A DNA stretch of 64,000 nucleotides. Source: Pomphorhynchus laevis. Its lineage: Eukaryota; Acanthocephala; Palaeacanthocephala; Echinorhynchida; Pomphorhynchidae. The notes beneath the pieces were generated by a model. The model was not told the DNA's origin. It worked only from the letters and a program-made list of their open reading frames with translations, and made no database searches. The stretch's first letter is position 1; each line of letters opens with the position of its first letter. Location of the stretch: the NCBI GenBank assembly GCA_012934845.2, contig WNNJ02000528.1, positions 1 through 64,000 on the forward strand, in the 5' to 3' direction. Position numbers and translations under genes: made by a program. Below are positions 34,201-38,749 of the stretch, in pieces.

Positions 34201-36786
34201 CGTGACATCCGCCGTATCCGCCCCCTTATCGACTTCTGTTCTTGTATGTCTCTGCTTTCATCGCTTCTCTTCCCTAAAATCGATTACTGCCTAAGCCTTT
34301 TCGCCAATTCTCCAAAATCCATCATCCTACCCCTACAACGAATAATCAATTCCGCCGTTCGAGTTTCCGCTGTTCGAGTGCTCTTTCGTTTCCGTCGCTT
34401 CGACCACACATCCACATATCTTGTCCAACTATCCTGGCCCACCATCCACATCCGCATCAAACTCCGCCTTCTTCTCGTTACTTTTCGTCTCATCGCTGTC
34501 GGCTCCCCATCGTTCATCAACCTTCCTTTCTTAGATGATACTCGCCCCACCTCGCTATCGCTTCGTTCCTGTCATACCCTCTTACTCCACGTTCCTAATT
34601 ACTCCAACAACTACGGTCTCCGATCCTTCCTCGTCGCCGCCTCACTCGCCTGGAATCAACTCCCTCTCGACATCCGCCGCGCTCCCTCCTTTATCACATT
34701 AAAACATCTCCTCCGTTCACACAATCTCGACACATGATATAAATTTTTTTGTGGTCATGTAAGCGTGCGCTGGCACGCATTTGCCACGTTAAAATAAATC
34801 TTTTTTTTCGAACCCTTCAATATAGAATAAACATACCACTGTATAAACATATTAATAAACAGAACGGGTATATGATCATCAATTATGTCTGCGATTTCTG
34901 TAAATATCCAATTAGGAGGCCCTGGATCAACTGATTTAAATTTAGATAGTTGTATTAAGTCTTGATATACTTACTGTGAATCAACGAAGGTATCACGTGT
35001 CAAGAACGGATGATAATGGAGGAAATTACTCAGGCAAGTGAGAAGGTCAGATGGATCATCATAAATCTTCCAATAATCAAGTTCTACAGAAGTTGTAAGT
35101 TCTTAATCTATTTATTAAGTAAATCTTTTTTTTATTATAATTATAAAAAATCCTACCATTTAATTCGTACAATTCTGATAAAATTAAAAAATTCTGATCG
35201 TTATTAGCAATTGTGAAAATTGACAGCTAAATAAACTTCAATACGATAAGTTTTTATAAAACTTTAAAATTTTCTAAGACGAAAATGTAAAGCGTGCATT
35301 ACAGAATTATAAATTAAACAGTATGTATTAGATCTGAAATATAAACAGCATATATTTGTATTAATATTTTAATTTAAAAATGTTAAGACTTTTTAATTAA
35401 ACATTATTTATTTTAATAAAATAAATAAATTAATTAATTTAATAAATTAATTATTTAATTAATTAAACATTAATTAATGGACAATTTAATCATGTTGTAA
35501 ATAATTTAATCATGTTTTTCATTGAGCAGCACACTACTTTTATATCAATGACAGTTAATAAATCAGCTTATAAAACATAATTGAAATATAATAATTATTA
35601 TTATTATAATTATTTTATTTGTCCTTGTGGTGAGAAGTTTGAATCGTTTTTGTCCTTGTGGTGAGAAGCTGGATATAAGTCATGCACTTGCTTGTAGAAA
35701 CGGGGGCCTTCCTATTATACGCCACAACGCTATAAGGGACATACTTGCCATAGAGCTTTCTTGAGTGTGTAACTCTGTGAACACGGAGCCGGTCCTAAGC
35801 ACAGTACCTGCAAATCTAAAATTTATGGAACGCACAACTACACGTGACATTAGTGCCCGGCTTGATATTGTTTGTTCTGGACTTGGCAACGATTGGTTTG
35901 AGCGGACGTTTCTAGACGTTACGGTTTTTTCGGTTTTTGCTCAGGCCAGTAGCTCTAGATCTCTCGAAGCAAATTTTCAGTACAATGAACAACGAAAATT
36001 GTCTAAATACAATGAAAGAATAGTGGAGGTGGAACGAGGGACATTCATTCCGTTCGTATTATCTTCATCTGGTGGATTGGGGGATCAGGCAATCAAATTA
36101 CTGAAAACCCTTTCTGGTGCAATCTCTCGCCGAACGAATGCAGAATACGCCGAAACGCTCACTCGGATCAAAAGGAAAATATCCATTGAAATAGCCCGCT
36201 CCGCCTCAGCATGTTTACGAGCCCCACGTTTACGCAAGAACGGTGCAATACAGTCAGACGGAACTATGTTAAACAGCTTGAATCAGGTTTTCTCAGAAGA
36301 AATTGTAGACAATGATTTCTATCGTTGAACTAATGCCCATTTGCGGGTATAATGTGTATTCGTTATTTATTATTAATAATAAAAATTTAAAATAAAAAAA
36401 AATAATAATAATTATTTTTAATTATTATTAAAACATAATCGAAACACAAAAATCGATTGTCACATTGAAAGATTCAATTCTCGTGTGAACATGCAAGTTG
36501 TCATCTTCAATAACTTTTATAATAATTTTTAATAAATTAAATTTTTAATAAAAAATTTTAAAGCAAAATTACGTACGCTATCAGGAAAACAGGGTTGAGA
36601 TTTAATTTTTAAAATAAACTGTTCTTTGTTGATTTTACTGCTCAACATTTCATGGCAAAAACAATAAGATGTTAAAGTAGAATCTAAATAAATGCGAATA
36701 GAACAGCACATATCGATCATAAGTTCATTTTGAGTTCATTTTATACCATAATACGAAGTTTGAAGTGGCTCGGGAGGCAAAGTCAT
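1054..36786 (-). CDS. THOC2: THO complex subunit 2 (THOC2), 20 exons found, 3' end off the left edge
   Basis: THOC2 is the scaffold of the THO core of TREX, a nuclear complex that couples transcription and splicing to mRNA export. Exon translations follow animal THOC2 in order from near the N terminus to the start of the Tho2 region, for example [51 protein letters not shown] and SPHFYATFW. About 2.53 kb of coding sequence (about 840 codons) was placed. Every junction checked has GT..AG ends and matching phase, which argues for a live gene. Eight introns are 44-63 bp and the others are large and repeat-filled. The N terminus is about 30 residues shorter than in human. The exon(s) for the human stretch between PTILFDY and [10 protein letters not shown] were not found. 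Comparisons rest on remembered sequences; identity by eye is roughly 30-40%. Confidence 0.93.
1181..1320. repeat. Left arm of an inverted duplication covering an exon 21 splice acceptor
   Basis: This stretch of intron plus the first bases of THOC2 exon 21 has an inverted copy at 2662-2792, about 90% identical by eye, including the TATTATACAG acceptor and the GAAACTTATAAACTGACGA exon start. Confidence 0.92.
1602..1743 (-). CDS. THOC2: THOC2 exon 20 (start of the Tho2 region)
   Basis: SPHFYATFW is the conserved opening of the C-terminal Tho2 region (human ISPQFYATFW). AYEKQRVHLQDLITKLEKQR follows in place of human [20 protein letters not shown], a predicted coiled coil. The acceptor is TTTTTTCAG and the donor GTTAGT, phase 0. 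Confidence 0.97.
1942..2079. repeat. AT-rich direct repeat with internal palindromes
   Basis: A unit of about 50 bp holding TATAGTATATTGTATACTAT then CATTATAATTTATTATATAAT occurs at about 1942-1991 and 2030-2079. It lies in the intron between exons 19 and 20. Confidence 0.8.
2111..2164 (-). CDS. THOC2: THOC2 exon 19 (54 nt)
   Basis: It encodes PRLLFDGSTTSYDISCN and joins exon 20 in phase 2 to give the conserved SPHFYATFW. The intron before it is 52 bp. The sequence corresponds to the human VSKVWDD segment by position only. Confidence 0.66.
2217..2296 (-). CDS. THOC2: THOC2 exon 18
   Basis: It encodes DKKSPSEIYRYKLVDEIQG and on to GVLC. This lies where human has the [20 protein letters not shown] segment, with weak similarity. 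Acceptor TTCTATCAG and donor GTATTT agree in phase with exons 17 and 19. Confidence 0.7.
2662..2792. repeat. Inverted copy of the exon 21 acceptor region
   Basis: The plus strand here reads the same as the minus strand of 1181-1320: intron end, branch region, TATTATACAG and the first 25 or so exon bases. It lies in the intron between exons 17 and 18, so exons 18-20 sit between the two arms. Confidence 0.92.
2803..2976. repeat. Foldback element with 27-bp perfect ends and an inner hairpin
   Basis: Positions 2803-2829 and 2950-2976 are perfect inverted copies around TTCGTTGAATACAAATTTAT. Inside, 2881-2926 forms a 21-bp hairpin whose loop is the CTGAA of CTGAAGA and whose 3' arm contains CCGAAACGCG. 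Layout and motifs resemble the 2-192 element. Confidence 0.85.
2977..4709. other. AT-rich intron sequence
   Basis: This is the rest of the intron between exons 17 and 18. Short ATATTGTATAATATT palindromes occur near 4080-4130 and 4195-4250. I see no coding sequence or known element. Confidence 0.6.
4710..4874 (-). CDS. THOC2: THOC2 exon 17
   Basis: CQNTLVQLMNFF matches human CHDTLVQFGGFL, and DIAFMFTYR matches DAAFFLSRP. The acceptor is ATATTTAG and the donor GTAATTC, phase 0. Confidence 0.93.
4875..5739. other. AT-rich intron sequence
   Basis: Start of the intron between exons 16 and 17. I recognise nothing in it. Confidence 0.6.
5740..5985 (+). mobile_element. RTE-clade LINE, 3' coding remnant
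   Basis: The plus strand reads SQLRWLEVVLRMSRDCF, then SGKRP, then KPRYRWRNQISKLAKDR and ELWSIAQDRDV. This is the C-terminal tail of RTE/Rex3-type proteins (QLRWLGHVLRM ... RWRDYV). It is GC-richer than its surroundings, short and worn, antisense to THOC2 and 5'-truncated. Confidence 0.8.
5986..6235. other. AT-rich spacer before the satellite
   Basis: No recognisable feature. Confidence 0.5.
6236..10076. repeat. AT-rich satellite array, about 28 units of about 137 bp
   Basis: The anchor TTTTCTAAA(C/G)TTCG recurs 28 times from 6360 to about 10066, at steps of about 135-141 bp. Each unit carries a perfect 24-bp palindrome around TTTATAAA and has almost no C or G outside the anchor. Units differ at a few diagnostic sites: AAACTTCG or AAAGTTCG, AAATTTTAA or AAATGTTAA, TAATATTT or TAACATTT. 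The array fills most of the intron between exons 16 and 17 and has no open frame. Confidence 0.98.
10278..10454 (-). CDS. THOC2: THOC2 exon 16
   Basis: [20 protein letters not shown] matches human [20 protein letters not shown], and HHSKLLGLLYDQ matches KHLKLVGKLYDQ. The acceptor TTGAAAG gives GGCYSVNRN for human GGYFGQIRN. The donor is GTAATTG. A 5.4 kb intron follows, mostly satellite. Confidence 0.97.
10505..10622 (-). CDS. THOC2: THOC2 exon 15
   Basis: [17 protein letters not shown] matches human FDLLILKEVVQKMAGIE, and HQLECLSGG matches EQLEAMTGG. The coding frame differs from the longest open frame here, which is a shadow. A phase 0 GTTTGT donor opens a 50-bp intron. Confidence 0.95.
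10623..11835. other. AT-rich intron sequence with one perfect palindrome
   Basis: A palindrome built on AAACTGGACATTA and its complement lies at 11023-11049. Otherwise I recognise nothing. Confidence 0.6.
11840..12250 (+). mobile_element. Possible Ty3/Gypsy-type LTR retroelement fossil, integrase tail
   Basis: The plus strand contains RIERSDGSKTVVSLKHLAP, which resembles the end of Ty3/Gypsy integrase regions (DGS.K.V..+HLAP), followed by an acidic tail. The stretch is GC-richer than its flanks. It is a short broken fossil without LTRs in view, antisense to THOC2, apparently old. It could instead be the tail of a BEL/Pao element. Confidence 0.4.
12251..12499. other. Spacer between the LTR fossil and the RTE copy
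   Basis: No recognisable feature. Confidence 0.5.
12500..15335 (-). mobile_element. RTE/Rex3-like LINE, endonuclease and reverse transcriptase, broken
   Basis: Read on the minus strand from 15335: HVGTWNVISLAGKEPELVRE (endonuclease start), VVCAYAPN and DSLVLLSNFNAHVG (endonuclease core), STDHYPVVSKLR (catalytic-His block), then the RT: GITLISQTCKLFARILELRL, EEVIAVVEKLRNGKSSG upstream, QGEQCGFLSGHGTTDQLF, VYMCFVDLEKAFDRV, LLFADEVVLLA, then the tail VTEMRFLRGVVGLSLRDKDR and LLLHIEESQL. Several frameshifts and stops split it, and the endonuclease is internally shortened after ELVRE. It lies in the THOC2 intron between exons 14 and 15 in the sense orientation. Confidence 0.93.
15421..15528 (-). 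CDS. THOC2: THOC2 exon 14 (exon 13 not located)
   Basis: WMKSLTLFGSSILRKYPVEI matches human [20 protein letters not shown], and IIQHILDQLDSGSS matches LLQYVANQLKAGKS. The donor GTGAGT in phase 2 joins exon 15 to rebuild S-F-D-L-L. The acceptor CTCAAG is the best nearby choice, not a strong one. The 5' end of an RTE LINE lies about 90 bp downstream. Confidence 0.92.
15859..15935 (+). repeat. M repeat, partial copy
   Basis: TTATTAGTCAATTCATAAAA followed by ATGACTTTTATTTTAAATTT matches the M core. Ends are missing. Confidence 0.6.
15995..16204 (+). repeat. M repeat copy
   Basis: It starts with CCGAAACCTGATAGCATAGC, then AGTTCCTCCTGATTACCTCT and TTATTTATTAGTCAATTCAT, and runs through ACTTGATTTAAATTATAGAA to TTTAGCATTATTATG. 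It abuts the B1 fragment on its right. Confidence 0.85.
16205..16500 (-). mobile_element. Element B remnant B1: nuclease domain
   Basis: The minus strand reads GARLDIVCTGLGSERFGEHF, then MERIQLVENGYFSSLGISTS and SDIGESAWSILQR. This matches the B3 sequence SARLDIVCSGLGNDWFERTF and NERIVEVERGTFIPFVLSSS. It is an old, broken piece in the sense orientation of THOC2, placed exactly between two plus-oriented M repeats. Confidence 0.8.
16505..16775 (+). repeat. M repeat, near complete copy
   Basis: It runs from GGCCGAAACCTGCTAGCATA through TTATTTATTAGTCAATTCAT and TTTAGCATTATTATATTTTG to TACGTAGACTCAGTTTGCTG. This copy gives the best view of both ends (about 270 bp). The start contains the small palindrome CTGCTAGCATAGCAG. 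Confidence 0.88.
17027..17236 (+). repeat. M repeat, 3' two thirds
   Basis: It runs from TTATTAGTCAATTCATAAAA to TACGTAGACTCAGTTAGTTA. The end at 17214-17236 has an inverted partial copy at 17318-17342, forming a hairpin. Confidence 0.85.
17340..17597 (+). repeat. Two further M repeat 3' ends in tandem
   Basis: Ends of the type TTTAGCATTATTATG ... ACGTAGACTCAGTTAGCTGA occur at about 17340-17430 and 17455-17597. With the copies to the left they make a loose M cluster in one THOC2 intron. Confidence 0.8.
17790..18015. repeat. AT-rich tandem repeat, about 77-bp unit, 2.5-3 copies
   Basis: TGTTGATTACATATTAATAT starts at 17791, 17869 and 17945, each followed by ATAACATATATAATATATAC. Runs of TATA and the palindrome near 18005-18040 follow. 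Confidence 0.88.
18360..18444 (-). CDS. THOC2: THOC2 exon 12
   Basis: [20 protein letters not shown] is a close match to human [20 protein letters not shown], followed by CNPVIVCQY for SNPTILFDY. The donor is GTAAGTG. The next exon(s) (human YDNLITPVVDSLKYL region) should lie between here and 15528 but were not found. Confidence 0.96.
18491..18592 (-). CDS. THOC2: THOC2 exon 11
   Basis: LYKQWIDHSYN matches human LYGQWKNETYN, and NRSKYIIK matches DRAKYIMK. The donor GTACGT in phase 2 joins exon 12 over a 46-bp intron to give KRITKEN, as in human KRLTKEN. Confidence 0.95.
18593..18852. other. AT-rich intron between exon 11 and the family 2 LINE
   Basis: It holds an ACATTATTTATTAT-type short repeat and nothing coding. 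Confidence 0.55.
18853..20323 (+). mobile_element. Family 2 LINE (Jockey/I-like), copy 2a: endonuclease end to RT
   Basis: The copy is 5'-truncated inside the endonuclease. GEIHKNRDLLDRIIDSGCDM and ILGDFNDITGRWI are the late endonuclease blocks (GDFN). RT blocks follow: SCPKDLRPISIQNSLVSIYE, SFHGFVKGRSVNLAVG, then EDEPDARQFLHITGIPQGSP with LSPILYLA. The reading frame is broken several times. A snap-back hairpin of 15-bp arms (18853-18867 and 18874-18888) marks the 5' junction. It stops abruptly near 20323 at SIYLFKIF and is joined to copy 2b. Confidence 0.92.
20324..21566 (+). mobile_element. Family 2 LINE, copy 2b: linker, RT start, 3' end
   Basis: It restarts upstream in the element (LMT, WRIEKDTLLRM), runs through RMRFHFDPIRVVFFQAAIQL and GWIGKIGLEDVLEESLSLHN to PKDLLPISIQNALV, then loses most of the RT and ends with the 3' UTR and tail TTAAGAAAATCTTTATT. 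It is nearly identical to the minus-strand stretch 60515-61420 and shares a TAG in the NALV.IYEKAL block with it. The tail lies 58 bp from the THOC2 exon 10 donor. Confidence 0.92.
21624..21778 (-). CDS. THOC2: THOC2 exon 10
   Basis: FLPALSMLEFNEPASLEIWE matches human [20 protein letters not shown], and FSYKKR leads into the FPYQHRYRLYGQW-like block on exon 11. The acceptor is TTGTTTAAG with an in-phase GGC. The donor GTATGC is 58 bp from the 3' end of an antisense LINE. The frame is also open upstream of the acceptor, so a longer exon to about 21856 is possible but fits human spacing less well. Confidence 0.92.
21779..22667. other. Intron 9, AT-rich, no element recognised
   Basis: An 889-bp intron between exons 9 and 10. 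A B-box-like GGTTCAAACTCC on the minus strand near 22330-22345 was considered as tRNA-like and rejected. Confidence 0.6.
22668..23047 (-). CDS. THOC2: THOC2 exon 9 (largest exon found)
   Basis: This exon of 380 nt has no internal stop. LFLTELVLTDQLEEAIHLIL corresponds to human GLLEALLKIGDWQHAQNIM, SHTLLALAFC to SHKLIALAIC, HPLYRLC to EPLYRRV, and FFKLTRIICYF to LFAKVVRIGKSF. It is a helical-repeat segment of the scaffold. The donor GTGAGT follows TATTTG. The open frame runs past the donor, so intron retention would add about 20 codons before a stop. Confidence 0.95.
23095..23134 (-). CDS. THOC2: THOC2 exon 8 (40-nt mini-exon)
   Basis: It encodes LQNDVSSMSFDID plus one base and completes the HLL.AD-like loop that follows the exon 7 block in human. 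It is flanked by 50-bp and 47-bp introns with GT..AG ends. The phase 1 donor fits exon 9. Confidence 0.78.
23185..23274 (-). CDS. THOC2: THOC2 exon 7
   Basis: YKVAALLARSNLLSIDDF matches human YRVAAVLLQFNLIDLDDL. The acceptor TTGAAG lacks a strong pyrimidine run; the donor is GTAAGAG. Phase 0 agrees with exons 6 and 8. Confidence 0.92.
23275..24239. other. Intron 6 right part: AT-rich with an M end
   Basis: ATCAGCTAACTGAGTCTACG at about 23898-23920 is the M 3' end in minus orientation. Otherwise I recognise nothing. Confidence 0.55.
24240..24910 (+). mobile_element. Old family 2 LINE remnant: RT palm to 3' tail
   Basis: HADDTTSLFSG matches YADDTTALFSG of the younger copies. The 3' UTR blocks AAGCTCCTCATGTCGAGATT and the tail TTTTAAGAAAATCTATATTT are recognisable. 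It is much more diverged than the other copies, so it is an older insertion. Confidence 0.78.
25050..25800 (+). mobile_element. Degraded RTE-like LINE
   Basis: The plus strand reads KRELCEVLMKYGIPQYL and SKMHNLCACFGQEVRV (RT palm, fingers side), then at 25470 on LRCLGYILRMLMKRLLSEVF and QAELSG (C-terminal tail). The KRLLSEVFQAELSG block occurs twice, about 84 bp apart, an internal tandem duplication. The tail is related to the 5740-5985 fragment. Confidence 0.7.
25900..26110 (-). repeat. M repeat copy
   Basis: Minus orientation: it starts (right) at GAAACATGATAACATAACAG and includes TTATTAGTCAATTCATAAAA and TTAACTTGATATAAATTATA. The ends are somewhat worn. Confidence 0.85.
26464..26760 (-). 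repeat. M repeat copy with a shared flank
   Basis: The M core lies at about 26560-26740. The left flank AAAGAAGCAAATGTTTGCTT with GTATTACGTTGAAGACTAAA is repeated at 27931-27985, so the block 26464-27990 arose by tandem duplication of a larger M-containing unit. Confidence 0.85.
26885..27015 (-). repeat. M repeat part, left of B2
   Basis: TTATTTATTAGTCAATTCAC and TCAACTTTATATAAATTATG on the minus strand match M. The M sequence breaks off near 27030 where the B2 coding remnant begins. Confidence 0.85.
26983..27516 (-). mobile_element. Element B remnant B2: CXC zinc domain and WVP block
   Basis: The minus strand opens at an ATG with MTKGKPSNIAPCCTCNGNAA, then CKGCRCAKNKTACVNC (a tesmin/TSO1-like CXC zinc domain), then MTVISWVPNHMKLPK and TSGQFINLLTEKFNAVA and ALKEVVVMSQLMLQ. 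I recall this order (CXC, then a WVP/WKP-FV.EL-A-KA...LLLQKP block) from the N-terminal part of cnidarian RT proteins whose C-terminal half matches B3-B6. The piece ends before any RT. It lies between two M repeats of its own orientation, in the THOC2 intron between exons 6 and 7. Confidence 0.75.
27603..27765 (-). repeat. M repeat copy, right of B2
   Basis: It contains ACATCTTATATTATTTATTA, GTCAATTCACAAAAATTGAC and the CTATTCCTTATTCGAATACA block on the minus strand. A short TTTCTGATAAACATACAGT repeat separates it from the B2 ATG. Confidence 0.88.
27766..28200. other. AT-rich sequence, end of the duplicated M block
   Basis: It repeats part of 26740-26900 (ACTGATGTTTATCAATTATT, CAATCAATCTATTCTACGTA) and carries the AAAGAAGCAAATGTTTGCTT flank. 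Confidence 0.7.
28203..28250 (+). mobile_element. Family 1 LINE, tail-only copy (1a)
   Basis: About 45 bp: GCGTGCGCCGGCACGCATTT, then GCAACGTAAAAATAAATCTT. It is the 3' hairpin and tail of family 1 with everything upstream missing, an extreme 5' truncation. Confidence 0.88.
28463..28672. repeat. Foldback element with arms of about 70 bp
   Basis: GTTGACAAGCGAGGAAACAT to GAATGCAACTGCAT (28479-28530) pairs with ATGCAGTTGCATTC to ATGTTTCCTCGCTCGTCAAC (28602-28654), with weaker pairing outward. MITE-like, with no coding capacity. Confidence 0.88.
29070..29230 (-). CDS. THOC2: THOC2 exon 6
   Basis: [13 protein letters not shown] and HLLGFKI match human NLDPNRVLDVILE and HILGFKF. The acceptor is TTTTAACAG and the donor GTATTA, phase 0. 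The following intron (5.8 kb) holds LINE remnants, M repeats and the B2 piece. Confidence 0.96.
29275..29411 (-). CDS. THOC2: THOC2 exon 5
   Basis: [20 protein letters not shown] is nearly identical to human [20 protein letters not shown], the best conserved block in the window. It ends CSLIG, as in human KSLIGCF. The next intron is only 44 bp. Confidence 0.97.
29412..31623. other. Intron 4, AT-rich
   Basis: A direct repeat holding AAATAAAGTTGATTTGCTGT and TTGTATAAGAGTATTAAC lies at about 29697-29765 and 29841-29910. The palindrome CGATTGATATCACGATATCA lies near 30821-30846. No coding match. Confidence 0.65.
31624..31745 (-). CDS. THOC2: THOC2 exon 4
   Basis: It begins ELISVTDLKECLDFQTL, matching human YLVSDTVLKERLDPETL, and ends with SINQKFVKLKTRM, matching FNQKSVKIKTKL. 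The donor GTATGTATTG in phase 2 rebuilds the conserved F-Y-K-Q-Q-K junction with exon 5. Confidence 0.9.
31795..31905 (-). CDS. THOC2: THOC2 exon 3
   Basis: The segment YFITECESIQNAEYSKILPQ matches human CILDIETNCLEEKSKRDYF with correct spacing. The acceptor is GGTACAG and the donor is GTAAAT, phase 0 on both sides. A 49-bp intron separates it from exon 4. Confidence 0.78.
31906..32967. other. Intron 2 left part with a 23-bp minisatellite
   Basis: Four 23-bp units of the type ACAAATTTTGTTACTTATCGAGA lie at 32267-32358. The rest is plain AT-rich sequence. Confidence 0.75.
32968..34806 (+). mobile_element. Family 1 LINE (CR1/L2-like), copy 1b: end of EN to 3' hairpin
   Basis: It is 5'-truncated near the end of the endonuclease. 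RT blocks: FRSIHSTKIACMGLYNDLL-like, LIPLDLSATFDIVDHSDLLS (catalytic Asp), then QYTDDILKNAHAPAHRIHDI (YADD replaced by YTDD) and LNPDESKIMWI. The thumb follows: SSLLFPKIDYCLSLFANSPK, IILPLQRIINSAVRV. The longest open stretch is 33883-34737. It ends with GCGTGCGCTGGCACGCATTT and AAAATAAATCTTTTTT. It lies antisense in THOC2 intron 2. Confidence 0.95.
34807..35605. other. Unassigned AT-rich intron sequence
   Basis: I recognise nothing. Open frames are short and have no match I know. Confidence 0.55.
35610..36335 (+). mobile_element. Element B copy B3: zinc knuckle and nuclease domain, best preserved
   Basis: CPCGEKLDISHALACRNGG (Cys-Cys-His-Cys knuckle) then RHNAIRDILA, then TTTRDISARLDIVCSGLG, RTFLDVTVFSVFAQ, NERIVEVERGTFIPFVLSSS, SGGLGDQAIKLLKTL and RIKRKISIEIARSASACLR. 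The ARLDI...FLDVTV pair looks like the acidic core of a PD-(D/E)XK nuclease (inference). The first part, TTTGTCCTTGTGGTGAGAAG, is duplicated 30 bp apart. Broken but readable. RT is absent. Antisense in THOC2 intron 2. Confidence 0.8.
36577..36683 (-). CDS. THOC2: THOC2 exon 2
   Basis: The segment CHEMLSSKINKEQ lines up with human YHVIKGTLKHEQ. It has a TTTATTTAG acceptor and a GTACGT donor in phase 0, matching exon 3. Similarity is weak but spacing to the next conserved block agrees with human. The following 4.7 kb intron holds a family 1 LINE and a piece of element B, both antisense to THOC2. Confidence 0.62.
36747..36786 (-). CDS. THOC2: THOC2 exon 1 (tentative start exon)
   Basis: The exon opens at an ATG and reads MTLPPEPLQTSYY plus one base, then a GTATAAAA donor. 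The phase joins exon 2 to give an Asp codon across a 63-bp intron. The bases just upstream (TTTTTGTTTTAAG) look like a splice acceptor, so the ATG could be internal to a larger exon or follow a trans-splice site. The sequence itself is not conserved, so position, phase and the small intron are the main support. Confidence 0.5.
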
Positions 36787-37964
36787 CTTAAAACAAAAAT
36801 TGACTTCATAATGTCGACTGCGGTTACTTATTCAATTTTGTATGATTAAAACAATTAATTAAGATAATTAATTTGAAATAAATTAATTAAAATGATGTAA
36901 TTGAATATAAAAATTGATTATTCAAAATAATCAGTTCAATGCTGGAAAACATCACAACGATAAACTACGATTGTCACATCTAAATGATCATGTGTGCTGT
37001 AAGATAGTCGGTAGTCTTGACACAATGAACTTTATAAACCGTTGTTTTGTTCTAGGGACATTCTAAAAACAGAATCATATTATTGATATAATGTATGTAA
37101 TGTTTGAGCAGGGTTGATGTTGTAAACATCAGAATATGCATATTTTGGGTAGGTTTGCGAACGAACACACTATAATGATGGGTACAATCGTATTTTACAA
37201 TGTGAGTGGGTGATGATATCGTGTTAACATAGTTGGTACTTAAATTTAAATCAAAAAGCAACGTATAAAAGAATCAAGTAACTAACGTATAATCAAAAAG
37301 TAACGTATTTAAATCAAAAAGTAACAGTCTACGTAGTTGATATTGTAGCAATGCTGTGTAATCGAAAAACTGATGATGTTTAATGAAATACTCCTGGTAT
37401 TTCATACTCCTGGTATTCCTAGTCTGGTCATAAATGAATTCATTATTATCAACAAAAGCATTATAAACAGGAAATAGGCTGCCAAATTGTAACTACTATA
37501 TCGCCTAATTTGTGAACTCGTAGATTATGTAAATTTACAAAGATGAGTTGAAATATTTATTGTACTTTTTACTGCAAGAACATAAATTCATCATGATTAC
37601 AGTGCTACCATTATCGCTAGTAGCACAATAATGCAAGAAAATACGCTAAAAAGGTCAGTGTGTACGTGACGGAAATACACGTTCTTCCGTTAAAAATCGA
37701 ATATGTTGCGTAGAATCGCTGGTGAATAATTCTACAAGCAATTCTACGTGTTTTTAATTACCTTCTGTCTACATTGAGGATAAGTGAAATCTATAAAGGC
37801 AGTAAAGCATACGGTGAATTGAGGTAACAAAGTTCACCTTAACGGATGTAGTTAAAAAGGCTCGAACACGAGCCTTTTTATGTCGGCACGGTCGAATTCT
37901 GAAGCTTTTGAATATCGGACATACATGTAGCAGCACTACCATTACAAAACATCAAGCAACGAAA
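36787..37964. other. Region upstream of THOC2 exon 1
   Basis: A promoter or 5' UTR exon may lie here but I see no clear element. ATCAAAAAGTAACGTAT occurs about three times at 37247-37330. An 11-bp hairpin plus T-run lies at 37854-37880. Confidence 0.5.
37854..37880. repeat. Perfect hairpin AAAAAGGCTCG / CGAGCCTTTTT
   Basis: An 11-bp perfect stem with an AACA loop. In a bacterium it would be read as a terminator; here its context is eukaryotic and its meaning unknown. Confidence 0.7.
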
Positions 37965-38495
37965 TTCATCAATGCTCTTGAATATTTATCTTGGTCCAAC
38001 TAAGCTAAATCCACTTTTTCCACTACAACGCATCATCAACATAGCCGTCCGAATTCTCCTCCGTCTCCGTCGTTTTGATCATACATCCCACCATCTTGTT
38101 TCTCTCGATTTGCCTACAACTTATTGTCGTGTACAAATTCGTCTTCTTCTCATTGCTTTCCGCCTTGTAACTTTTCCTACTCCTTCATTTCTCAAACTTC
38201 CTTTTCTTGGTAATTCTCGTCCTGATTACTGTTCCTTGCGTTCTAGTAGTTCCCTTCTTTTACATGTCTCAAACTACTCTACTTATTTTGGCTTCTGTTT
38301 CTTCCTTGTTGCTGCTTTTCTCTCGTGGAATCATCTGCCCATTCATATACGCCAATCAACCTCAATGCCGACCTTTAAACGTGAAATCCGATCACATTTA
38401 AACAATTTAACAAATCTGTGACTTTTAAGGTTTTTTGTTAGTTAGTGGACTTGTAGGCTTGCGGCTGGTAAGCATCTGTCACCTTAAATAAATAT
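37965..38495 (+). mobile_element. Family 1-related LINE, diverged copy 1c: RT thumb to tail
   Basis: FPLQRIINIAVRILLRLRRF with HVSNYSTYFGFCFFLVAAFL matches PLQRIINSAVRV and HVPNYSNNYGLRSFLVAAS of the other copies. The single open frame 37972-38421 is intact. The 3' hairpin is altered (GGCTTGCGGCTGGTAAGCAT). It represents a separate subfamily, 5'-truncated. Confidence 0.9.
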
Positions 38496-38749
38496 AAATA
38501 AATTATTATTACTTTGTCAACTAAAATAATAATATTTAAAGATAATAATTAAAACTTATTATTAATTATTTTTAATTCTTATTTTGTCAACCAAAATAGG
38601 AATCTTTGAGAGATAATGCATACACTTGTACATGCAATTACATACAATTAAATATACAACTACGATAGCAGCATCAAAACAGTTCTGATTATTCAACAAA
38701 GAAACCGCACGTTCAGGGCACGTCCCGGGGTACGCACTCAAAATGGTCG

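Noticed and set aside
33609-34550. Arg-rich minus-strand open frames across the family 1 copies (also at 42860, 55765, 56368)
   Set aside because: They arise from the pyrimidine-rich sense strand of the LINE and recur in each copy as antisense shadows.
1054-36786. THOC2 as a dead pseudogene because of its dense insertions
   Set aside because: All located exons are open, junction phases agree across all 18 neighbouring exon pairs, and no insertion hits an exon. Only the missing exon 13 remains unexplained.
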